NCBI GenBank assembly: GCA_902984215.1
Contig: CADWAF010001582.1
Location: 1-17,973, forward strand
Source: Willaertia magna
Taxonomy: Eukaryota; Heterolobosea; Eutetramitea; Acrasida; Naegleriidae
Direction of reading: 5' to 3'
DNA: 17,973 bases
Of the stretch, positions 1 through 12,100 are shown piece by piece (the stretch's first letter is position 1; each line of letters opens with the position of its first letter). The notes beneath the pieces were generated by a model. That model did not search any database. It was not told where the DNA came from and saw only the letters and a program-made list of their open reading frames with translations. Made by a program: the position numbers and the translations under genes.

Positions 1-78
1 TTCAATTTGATTGTTATCTATTATTGATTTATTACTTTCCGACAAGTAGTGGAGAGTGTGTTGTTGCATTTGTTGCAT
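1..78 (-). CDS. possible 5' end of a further gene (partial, runs off left edge)
   Basis: From an ATG at 78-76 the minus strand is open for 26 codons to the window edge. The translation begins MQQMQQHTLHYLSES and is Gln-, His- and Ser-rich. A second in-frame ATG lies three codons in. If real, it starts about 100 nt downstream of the stop codon of the giant gene, a head-to-tail spacing similar to the gap between the other two genes here. An open stretch this short can occur by chance, no family is recognisable, and nothing beyond the start is visible. The local base composition is clearly less AT-rich than the intergenic DNA at the right side of the window, which mildly favours coding or UTR sequence. 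Confidence 0.25.
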   Translation of the reverse strand, partial: MQQMQQHTLHYLSESNKSIIDNNQIE

Positions 79-183
79 GTGAATTAATCTTAATTTTTTC
101 TTCGTGAATGCAATTTTGAAAGAACGAGTTACTTTTACACATTGTAATGAAAAAAATTATAATTTAAATTATTCTCTAAATGT

Positions 184-3100
184 TTATTCTTCTTCCAATA
201 CAATTACTTCTTCGTGTAAAGAATTTTGGATTAATACTTTCTGTGTTTCTGAGTACGGTGCAGCAACTTGTGACTCTTCACTAATTGCCAAACTATCACT
301 CAATTCTTCTTCGCTTTTAAAATCAAACCAGTATTTACTTTCTTTAGTTTGTGGTTCTTCTTCTTGAATACAATCAATTGTTGACTCCAAATCATCTCTC
401 CAATCAATAACAAGTGACTGATCATTATGTGATAATTTATGGTGATGAATATTAAATAAAAACTTGTGATATTCTACATATTGTTCCAATAGAATATGGT
501 TTGGCAATAAACAACGTACTGGATCATCTTCATTTAATGGATCAATTTCTTCAATATATTCTAATAATGATATCCCATCTCTGGCTCTTTTGGTTGTGTA
601 CTCATTTGCAAAGTTTTGAATAGAACAAACACCATTAATAAAGGAGGTAAAATTTTCTATTGAGATAGTTTCAACTGTTTCTTTTAAGAAATCTTTTTGT
701 TCTTCTGTTAAGGGTTCTCTTAATTCTAAAATGTCACAATATAAAATATCGCGAGATTTCAATATATCTAGTAAGAGTAAGAGTATAGAACCAATATTAT
801 TAATGTTTAAATCTAAAATCAACTCAAAAGATTTTTGAGTATTATTTTTCATTAGATGATTGAAAACTGAATCTATTTCATAGAAAACTGTTGAGATAGT
901 TGTTGTCACAACAGAACCATTCTCTTCTTCTTTACAATCACAATGTTCAATTACTTTAAATAATGTTTCAAAATAATCAGTAATGAGAGAGTAATTTAAT
1001 GTAACTAAATGTTTTCTTAAAATTCCTAAATATTGTTGTTCTATTGGTTGATTATACTTGGTATTTGTTGCAAGTTCACTTATTCTTTTTTCAATTTGGG
1101 TTTCGTAAACTCCAAATTCTATAGTTTCTTTGTCTTCTCTAAAAGTAAACGTCATTTCATCAGGAATATGAATTTTTGGTTTGTGTGATTGTAAAGGGTT
1201 AATTTCACGTTTCATTGATTTTTCAATCAGCTCCCAGTCAAATTTCATATCGCCAACCATACTTGAAAATATAATTTCTTTAAATTTTTCTTCAGTCATT
1301 GTAAATAAAAACATGGTATGTTCAATTTTAATAAGGTGCAAAGGAACACTTTTTAATTCAATTTTTTTTTCTTCTGCTGTTAATAATTCAATTGAGTCAT
1401 TATGTAATTTGACTAAATATTTAATTACAGCTAGTAATATAGATGGTTCTTCATTGCTTGATTCAATAAATAAAAGAATAGGTGACTCCATTGAAAGTTT
1501 AGTGCTTATAGCCCCTCTGTTACAAGCAAAGCCAAAACTTCCATTTTCATCAATATATTCGTTCCATATGTCTATAATTTCTGTATAAATATTCTTAATG
1601 TAATTTCCATGTTTAGTATTTAAAGAAGTATAAGTATCAATTAATTTACACATCGAATTTTCAAGGTTTTCTCTTCTCAATAAACCATTAAAAGTGTCGT
1701 GTATCCAATAATATAATTCAACACAATATGGTATTAATATGGAATATTTGAATAAATTTCTTTTAGTCAAATAAAGTGATATTATTCTATACTTATTCAT
1801 ATTAAGTAGTTCTTCTTCAAACTTTGAATTAATAACAGAGAGAGTAATTTCTTTTTCAAATTGTGTTGGGTGTTTTGCACTTTGTAACTTTGTTAATAAC
1901 TCTGAAGTACTGATATCTTCTACTAACTCCTCTGTTGTTACCTTTTTAGTTGCGTCTATATAAATTTGCTGTAAAACTTTTTCAGCTTTTCTTGTATCTT
2001 CACTCCTTATAAAGGTTTTATTACATAAGATGTTATTCGATTCAGATAAAAAGAATGTTTGCAACAAATCCAAATATTTGCAAATAATTTTAAGTTTGGT
2101 ATTTCTTGGCAAATCAGTAGCAAAACTGATAAATGGTATATCTTGTTTTCTCCAAACAAAATTTCTTACTTTTTGGTCTTGTGTTAACATCTCTTCTCCA
2201 TCTTCTCCTTTTAGTGGTTCGAGCGATGAAAAATTATTTTTGTAATTGTTAAATGCTTCGGTTGAAATATATGTTTGAAGTGAGAGACCACTGAATAATA
2301 TAAATTGTAATAATTTATAAACATCGTCTGTTAGAGATGTTTTAGATAAACTGTTAGGAACCCATCTTGCTCGTTCATTTGCTGGGGTGATCCAACTATA
2401 TTGAGAGTTACAATCCATATTATTAATTATCTTATCTGGAAAAGTAAGGTCAAAACTATTCAATATTAATGTGTGGTCAAAAAGATATTTGTAAAAATTA
2501 TTGTTTACTGGTATTCCAAACATAAATGCAATGTTATTAAAAACTAATTTTAATTGTTCAAAAGACCTATCACTTCTTTTGTTATTAAAGAAACTTTCTT
2601 CTATATTAATATTAAAATGTTTGTGTGTGTCTTCAGGCAAAAATATAAGGTCTAAAACTAAAATTTCATTATTTGTTAGCCCTAGATGACGTTTGAACAA
2701 AGAGTTGTTAATCAATGAATTATAAAATGAGCAATTTTTACATTTAACTAAATAATTGTTAAATCCCACAATTGTCAAAGATGTTCTGGCAAACCACTTA
2801 AAATTATTGTCTGTTTTACTTTTTTCTGAAATGGAATTTATAAACTCGGTAACTTGCATTCGATTGGAATCTATTATTTCTAATGAATTTTTAATATACT
2901 GGAATGTTTCAAATCCTGGATGTTTCTTTTGATAGGTAATAGGCAAATCAGAAGGAGAAAAGAGAATTGGGGCTATTGAAGAAATAATTTGCTCGAATGA
3001 TTTGCCGTATTTATATAATTTTCCCTTATTCTCTAAAATATAGTCAATAGCTTCATCTTCAGTGTGGTCTACCAATAAATTAGACAAAAATAAATACTTA

Positions 3101-6100
3101 TAACTATCTTTTGAAAGTAATTCTAAAATTCTGTTAAATATATATTCGTCAATTTCCTCCGTCAACGCTAACGGATTGATGAAGAATTCAGATGCTTTCA
3201 AAATAATTAGGTAATCCACAACTACTAAGGTTATTCTTTCTGACGATAGGGTTGTGTTTTTATCAATATTACCAATTACACTTTCTATTTCACTTATTTT
3301 TAAGTGCTTTAGTTGTTTATACTTCCACTCAAAAAATAATGATAATGGTTCGTTATTGCATTTATCAAAACAATTAATACTAGGACCCACTTTTATAAAT
3401 TCATTCATGTATTGCTCAACAGTTACAGGATCTACTTTTTGTAATAAATACCTTTTTGTTTGTGATGGCATGTTTGTTTTACAAATTCTATTCATCAAGA
3501 ACGAACTAATGTCATCTTTATCTTTGAACCAATTAAATATTGTTAAAACGAGTAATGCATTATTCTCTAATGAGCTTATGAAAAGATTAAATAAATATAA
3601 TTTTTCTTTTAGATTTATAGTAATGTTGTCCAAGGTATTGTTGATATCTATGATATATTTATCGAATTGTAAATCACCTTTTATAGATAGCGCATGATTC
3701 AATAATACTAAAAATTCCCACTTTGTTTTACATTTTAACATATTTTCATCACTAGTTTCAGGTAGTTTAATTAAACTTATGCAATTTAACGCATTAAGTA
3801 AATCATTTTTATCTAAGTTATTAATGTTATTCCATAATGAATCAATAACAGTCAAATACATGGTACTTCTAATATTTTCTATACTATTCAAACAGTTCTT
3901 TTGTAATATTTCAACAAAATTATTGGAACTAAACAATAAATTTTCATTTTCTGTAAAATTCATTAACGTAATCATAAAGCTTTCAATATGACTTTTGTTT
4001 TTTAATACTGTTTCTCTTATAGTGAAAGGAGTAACATTATTAAAGTTATTTTCAGTTAACTTCCAAATAACAATATTTAAAGTTTTAACTAAATTTTGAG
4101 AAATTCTATCATCCAAAAATAATTGTAGAGCAGTGTCATAGCAGAAATATTGTAATAATTCATCACTGTCATTAATGATATTAGCTATACTAGTAAATTG
4201 AGACTCTTCATTAAAATTATATGATTTATCACTTATTTTTAGTTGAATTGAGGTATCTATTGAAGAAAATAATTTATCTGAAAATATAAGCTTTGAACCT
4301 ATTTTTCTTATTGGAATTGTTTTAATTCCTAAGTTTTCTTTAACAAATACTTCATCAATATTAATACGATAATCAAATGTCTCTAAAAATGTACTAACAA
4401 ACAATTCAATGGTTTTCCTATCATTTGTGCGTAATAGCTTAGTAATTCCCATGTCAGAAATAATATATCGTAGAAAATTAGAAAATGTAAAATCTAAGCA
4501 CTTTTCAATTGTAAGTTTTACATTTTGTGACAACGAAGCAATAGTTTTTCCTATAACAATTTGCTTTGCGTGATAAAATATAATTTCTTTTTTCTTTTCT
4601 ATACTCATCTTTCTGTTTAATGTTTTAATAAAGCCATCTAAAAGAAAACCATGAGTGGTTGTAAACATTTTAAGCAAAATGTCTATTCTTGTATTAAAAG
4701 AGTTAGTAGTATAAAATTTATAAAATTCAATATCTATTTCTTCAATAGAGAAATTTGTTGATAGTTTTTCAATTGGAATCTGTTTTAATATTCTTTCTAT
4801 ATTACTAAAAATATTTTTCTTTGTAATTTCATTTTGCTTTTCATTTTCAAAAACAGGCTCTAAAAAGAATACTGAATTGATATAGGAGGTTAAATCAAAC
4901 TTTGACAAACCAGAAGAATTATCAATATATAATATGTCCCAATTGTTTATAAAGATACTGTATTTAGTAGACGGTGACAAAAATTGGGATGACTTTGAGT
5001 GGATTAACAAGAGTACTACCTTATTGCTAGGTATATTAGTATCATCAATTATTCTTCTCAATTGGTCGATTAATCCGCTATTAGAATTGTAAAATAGTGA
5101 AAAAACTAATAATTTAAAATTTCCTTCAATAAAATCCTTAATTTTTTCTTGTAATTGATATTCTGTTCCAAAATTATCTACTTTGTAGCATAAAATTTCA
5201 TTTGAATCAAATAGATCATTATTAGATAAATATGGATCAATAGGTAAATGAATAATTTGTTTGTTAAATTGTTTAACAGATTGAGTAAAAAGTTTTCTGA
5301 TGAATCTGTTTAAATCCATAGGAGATAAATTTTCAAAATAATGTTTGATATAAAATGAGAAATAGTTTGATGGTTTTTGTAACTTAATTATAATTGCTTC
5401 TGGTCTAACTAATTGTAATAATCTACAAGCAAGAGGCTGTAAAATAGTTTTTAATAAATTAGAGTCTGTATCTATTGGTTGCCAAAATAAGGCAGGTAAG
5501 GTAGTAATTGCATATTCATCGTTTTGTTTTACTATACAAGATAAAAGCAATGAATCTATAGTTTCTTCAATATTTTTGGAAAAAAAATTAATAGAACCAA
5601 TAAAATCAACTAAATCTAATAATTTCTGTCTAATATTTTGTACTAACTCTATTTGTTTTACATCTAATCTAGATAGCTTATAATGTAATGTATCTTTGAT
5701 TGAAACATTAAATTTTTCAAATCTGTTTAATAACGCTTGTGGTGTTTCTTTTAATGCATGCTTATTTAAATGAACAATACATTGAAAATTTTCATGCACT
5801 TTTTTATATTCTGATTTTGCGCCAATAGAAATAGTTGTATAATAATGATTGTTGGCTTTAAAAAAGAATTGGTTAAAAAGATCATAAAAAGATCCATCTA
5901 TAGCTCTTGTGTTTGTTAAATAAGCAAAATTTCCTGATTCTATTGCTGCACAAATAGTACTAATAACATTAGTTTGATAAATATCAGTTTTATCTTCTTC
6001 TAATTCAGATAAAGAATAATTAAGTGACTGTCTGTAATCAATAATTTCAGTGTCTAATAATAAACGGTATGCTGATTGATCACTAGTTTCATCAATAATC

Positions 6101-9100
6101 ATTATGTAACGAACATTATTGTCCTCTAAACAGCTTTTTTCTCTGTTTTTTCTAAATTTGTCATTAATCGAATCTTGTAATATTGACATGTTATTGTAAT
6201 AGATATTTTGCATACGTTTTAACAATGAGTCAATCGTTGTTTCACAAGTAAAGCATAGTAACATTTCTTTGGTAATTTCAAAAATATTAGAAGAAGTAAA
6301 TCCATTTAAATTTCTTTCTACAGCCTTAACCACTAAATCAGGTGTAATTTGTATTCTTCCTAATTGATCTGATTTTACCTCTCTTCTAATATAACGAAGA
6401 AAATGATAGAAATCTCTTAATCCAAAGAAGCTAGAATCCTTGAAAAATTTGCTAAATATTGAACAAAAATGTTCAATTTGATTTTTAGTTTCCAATGAAT
6501 CCTCTATTTTGTCAGTTTCATTCTTTTTAAGAATACTGATAGCCAATTTAAATAAATCTTGACTTTCCACACTTGATCGTAAAATTTCTATGCATCTATT
6601 ACTCTTTGCCGCATCTAAATTATCATTTGATATCAGTAAACTAGGGAAAACCGGATTGTTTAAGTAATAATGTAATTCTTTAAGGGATTCCTTTTCTTCT
6701 TTTGGAACACCTGCTTCATCAAAGAAAAACAAAGCATAAGTTTTTTCGTTTTTAATATTATAATTGTGTTGTCTTGTTTTGGCTTGCTCACAAACTTTTC
6801 TAATTTCTTCAGAAGAACTATGCTTTGATCCTTGGTATCGAAATAAATCTAAAGCATGAAATTGTTTTAAAAATTTATTTTTGGAAAGAGTACCTTTCAT
6901 ATTATTTGTCACTAATTGTATAGATAAAGTCTATAATATAAAAATAATAATAAATATATTTTGAATCTAAATTTACTTACTTTGGAGCAACCAGGAGGAC
7001 CCAATAATAATACTGGTATCATAGATTCAATACAGACAACTAGAGAAAACATATTTTCGACCAATGCTTCATTTCTACATATTGAGGTAGGAATTTCTAA
7101 GTACTTATTTAAAGTACTGATTGCATATATCATTAAGGCTGAAAGTGAGGTACAATTAGAAGGTAATTCATTAATATGTTTTTGAATAATAATTGAAATT
7201 TTGCTATCTAATAGTTGTCTATTTTCCTTATTCAAACGTAAATAATAGCATAATCCAATAGCACTCATCATACTAAGAGTTACTTTTACGAATGGGTCAT
7301 TTAATATTACCGAGTCTGTTTCAAAATCTGTAAATTCTCCATAAAATTTTTCAAAGAAAAAATTAAACACTTTAAAAACTCTTTGAATATCTCTTTGGCT
7401 CAAGAATGATTTAGTTGTTTTCTTTTCTCTTTCTTTTTCCAGAATCAATTTACAAGAATTATGTGACTTAATTATTAGTTCCACTAAAAATTCTTTTTGA
7501 TATAATTTCAATGAGTTTCTAAAAATATTATGATTAGATCTAACTAAAGCTAGAATATAATCTCTCTCCATTACTTCATCTGTGTTTGGCCATTTAGATT
7601 TGTAAATTTCAATAGTTCTTGGAAGAATATTTACTTGATAAAGATCGTCTATTTTTGGATTAATGGCAGACACAAACAATATATTAGAAGGTAAACAACC
7701 CCCAGCTTTTGCCCAAAATTTGTCATAAATAATTTGTTTCATTAGTCCCATATGAGAAGATGTATTCATTTCATCTATAAAAAATACAATCTTAATTTTG
7801 TCTTTCTTCTCCTCACATCTACGAGCTAATTCAATTTTTTTCTTTAATTTTAAGTAAATTTCATCCTCTGATACTGCATTATTCATTAAAACAACTTTGA
7901 AAAATGAATGCATTGGAGTTTCAATAAATTCCAAAAGTAAATTTGAAGTTTCTTCAGCGGTTAAATTCTTTTGTTCAAGTAAACTCAGTAATTCGTTTGT
8001 TGGTTTAAGGATTGGATGATTATCTAACATATCAATAATAAATTTCTTTATACTATTAGTAAATCCTGATATACTGTGACATTTAAAAGAAAATTGTTTA
8101 ATAGCATCATGGATTGGTTGTTTATACAATGTTGCTTTTAAGTAATCTATAAAACAATATCTATTATCCTCTATAACTATAGATGCAGATTTAGGTATTA
8201 AAGGTAATACTTTCGTTTCTACTTCTAATTGTACAGTTTTAAGCATCACAGTTGAGAAATAATTATTAGCTTTAAATATTTCTTTTAAACATTCCAAAAA
8301 TGCCTGACACTCTTTCTCTAAATCATTTGTAGCTTGATTATTTAATTTGTACTTTGATAATGCATCCATAATTTTTTGATTTTTATCACCTGTTGATAAG
8401 CTACAAATAAATGGCTGATTAACTAAATCTATTACAAAATTATTAAAAATATCGAATATTTGCTTCTTAATTTCTGTTGGAATGGACGTACTTAAAAGTA
8501 ATAGTTGTATTCCTTCAAGAATTGATGTATATGGTTCGGTATTATTGTAAATATTGTTTAAATCACTGTTATTATAATTTTTATCATATAACCTTATAGA
8601 ATCATTTGAAAGTATTAGCTTCTCTAAATTTGGAAATTGGTCATTGGAGTTACTTCTTCCGGTGCCTTGGTACACCAATAAATCACTTAATACTTCAAAC
8701 AATTTTGTTTTACCTGTTCCTGTTCCTCCCTCCAAAGTTATTGGATAGCCAATAGATATTTTCTCAATAATTTTAAGAAATTGTATTGCAAAATGGGGTG
8801 TTAAAATATAAGAATGCTTGAACAGTATATCTACAACAATATTTTCTTTGATTTCAAGGGCTAACGCTATATAATTCACAAGATTTTCAACATATTTCAA
8901 ACTTTCATAAGGTTGAATAAATTCAGGTTTTAAATTTTGTCTTCTGTATTGTTCTTCTAATTTCTTAAAAAGTGACTGGTTATTAGATTTTTTTAATGGA
9001 ATGATAATTGGATTACCCTCAGCTGCATTGTAAATAGAAATTGTATCAAAATCTTCATTATGTTCAAATAAATTATTCATAAAATCAGAAGCTTCATTCA

Positions 9101-12100
9101 ACATATGTTCAAAGTAAGTTGGTATTTGATTATTAATTATATTAAACTTCATAAAGCTACTATTACATAAATAATGGCACCTTTTAGCCATAAATTTTGT
9201 AAAAGTGTGAATAAAAAATAAAGAGTAACGAGAAGAATCCTTTTTACATATATGTTCAGAATAAGCATCCAAAATATACTTTTTCACTTGGTTGTCATCC
9301 AATAAATATGATTCCACAATGTTAATTTCTTCGAAATTTTGTGATACCTTATTTAACTTACGTTCCTTAAAACGATAATAACATTCAGCAAAAAGTTTTC
9401 CATCATTATCAACAATATAATCTTTTTGAATGGGCATTGGTATTGCAATGTTACGGGATAAAAGTAAAATCGTTTTAAGATAGGAAGGTAGTGGAACTTC
9501 TACTACAACTTCCCACCCTTTTGGAACACAAACAGTTTTTCCACTAGTAGAATCAATAACAACCCCTAATAACAAAAGTTGTAAAAGAAACAAATTTAAT
9601 TCATCAATGTCAGCATCTTCACTTATATTCAAGAAGATAACTCCTCTGAATTTATTCTCTGAGAATGATTCAAATAAAATATTAATTAATTGAGATGTTT
9701 TGGATGAATTATTGTAATGAATTTCTGTTATTAAAAAATCGTTCTTTTTCATTTGTTGCAAATAAGCTCGTGCTGTTGTTGTTTTTCCATTTCCACTAAT
9801 GTCACTTGATAAAGTAAATAACTTGTCAAACTTAAATGAAGTAGCAATAATTTTATCCAAACTAGTAAAATCAATAGATGATACTACTTTTGTTTGAATT
9901 GGTAATGATGAAATACTCTCTATTTTAGTAATCAAACATACTATGTGATTTTTGTTGTTAGAACTTTTATATTTTAACAATTGTGATAATAAATAACTTT
10001 TTGTAATTCCATTAAGTCTTTCAATTTGATAAAACACAAACTTTCCATCACCCTTTGAAACAACTTTCAAAAATACATCAATATCCATCGCTGTGATCTC
10101 TGGGTTACAAAACAAGATATTAGATGATCTTAAGAATCTAGTTTCTTGTAAACACACCAAATAGTAATATTGCTCTAAACAAACTAAATTACTTAAGTCA
10201 ATAAATGAAACAACACTAACATCTGTTCCACTAATATTTGATGGGACTATTGTTTGATTAGTTATTGCATGATTAATAATTTTTGATTCAAATTCTTTTA
10301 GAATTTGCAAAATAAAATTTTCCATACTTTCAATTAACGGCTTGGCTGTAGAAAAGTTAATCCAATTAAGTTGAGAAACATTGAATGTAGTGATGGAACG
10401 TTTAAAAATAATTTGTATTTCTTCCAAACATTTAAGTAAATCTGTTTCAGAAATGTTAAAATGTGATTCTACAATATGTTTAACAGCATTAAATAATTTT
10501 ATGTCTGTTGTATTATGATCTTCTAAATATTTTAAAATTATTAATCTTTGTTTCATATTAAAAAAACTAATATTACTTTGATCAATTTTTCTATGCCATT
10601 CTTTTGATATTTCTTGAAACACTTCTAAAATACATCTCATTGTTGAACTATCATTTAAAATGGTTAACGGAATTTTTAATATTCCATGTTGGAAACAAAC
10701 ATGTGAAATATTTCTTAATTGTGAAATTATCTTTGTAATAGACTCTATTAACATACCAGAAGTTGAAAATAATTCTAATTTTGCACATAAAGTTTTTTGA
10801 AAAGTAGAAGTTAGAACGAGATTCTTAAATTCTTTTTCATCTATAAAGCTATCGTCAATTTTGACTCGATATTGTATAGTATCTAAATCAAAAAGTAACT
10901 CTCCTCGATCAAGTATTTTGGTAACAATATTTTGTATATTATCAGTGGCTGATTGTACTACACTCGCAACTTTTTCTAAATTGTTTGCACATTCTTCCAT
11001 TGCCTCTAATTGATTTTCATTAATTTGGAGGTCTTTCAAAACATTAAAAAATTGCAAAAGATTATTGCATTTACCATTAATAGCGTCTAATAAAGGATCA
11101 ACTAGTTTTTTGGCTGAAATTAAATGTTGAATAATTTCCTCATTTCCAACTAATTTGTTGGTAAGTATTCTTAATTCATTTTCAGTAAAACCTTTTTTTT
11201 CAATGTATTCAACTAAGTTTTTATAATTGTTGTAATATTTGAAAACTCTAAGAGTAGATTTATCTATTTCTCCAATAAATTGCTTAATTTCTTTCAATTT
11301 GGAGCTACTGTCACTTAAAGATATAGGTAAATCACTTGTGAGCATTTCGTAGCCAGTAAAAGGGAGATTATAGTTACTGACTACCTCTCTAAAATCAACC
11401 AGATGCTGCTTTAAATGATGTAATTCAAAAGCATCAAGTAAACTTTGTAAACAATGTTGATCAATTCCAATAAGTGAAAGGAATTTTTTTTCGGTAGGGA
11501 TGTGCAAATTATAAAAGTTGATACCTTTAAAAATGTCGTCTACTTGTCCTGAAATAATATTTTCAATAGTATCTTTAATTCCTTTAATGGACTCTAAAAT
11601 ATACTTAGATATTGATTGTACCGAAATTTTATCTTGATTAATGTGATCGTTGTAATAATAAAAGAATAATTGAGATTGTGAAAGAGTTTCAAATAAATCC
11701 AAATCATCATATTTTACTACTTCAAATATATCTTTTTGAATAAATTCAATCTCTTTTTTGTGTTGCTCAACAAATAGTTTAAATTCATATAATTTTATAT
11801 CATCCAAGTGTGATTCTATTTGTAAAAATTCATTGATTGTGGTATATATATCACATTTAAGGGAATACAATAGCTGATATGTTTTTCTAAGTTCCTTCAA
11901 GGATTCTTTTAAAGCAAAAAAGCTATCTAAGCTATTTTCATAATTACTTCTTTGAATATCGCAAAAATGGTGGAGTAATTGAAAATAATATTCATTTGAG
12001 GTATTTTGTTTTAACATATTTTGCAATTCTTTACTTGTAAATTTGTTGTCATTATATTTTTCCAGTTCTTTGTCAAATTTTTCTTTAATTCCAGAATATA

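Noticed and set aside
1181..1588. Plus-strand open frames inside the giant gene (also at 104-367, 2030-2245, 2501-2689, 3254-3697, 3779-3991, 6961-7185, 13927-14187)
   Set aside because: They are antisense shadows of the minus-strand coding sequence, which is supported by family motifs throughout.
3770..3790. Two separate genes instead of one for the 184-6912 and 6912-14174 coding regions
   Set aside because: The left part has no ATG before the family motif, and a consensus 50-nt intron joins them in phase 0 to recreate a P-loop; RNF213 homologues are single giant proteins.
6912..6931. Downstream AG at 6913-6912 as the intron acceptor
   Set aside because: With the GTAAGT donor it would put TGA in frame directly after the Lys codon, whereas the upstream TATAG keeps frame and rebuilds the family P-loop helix.
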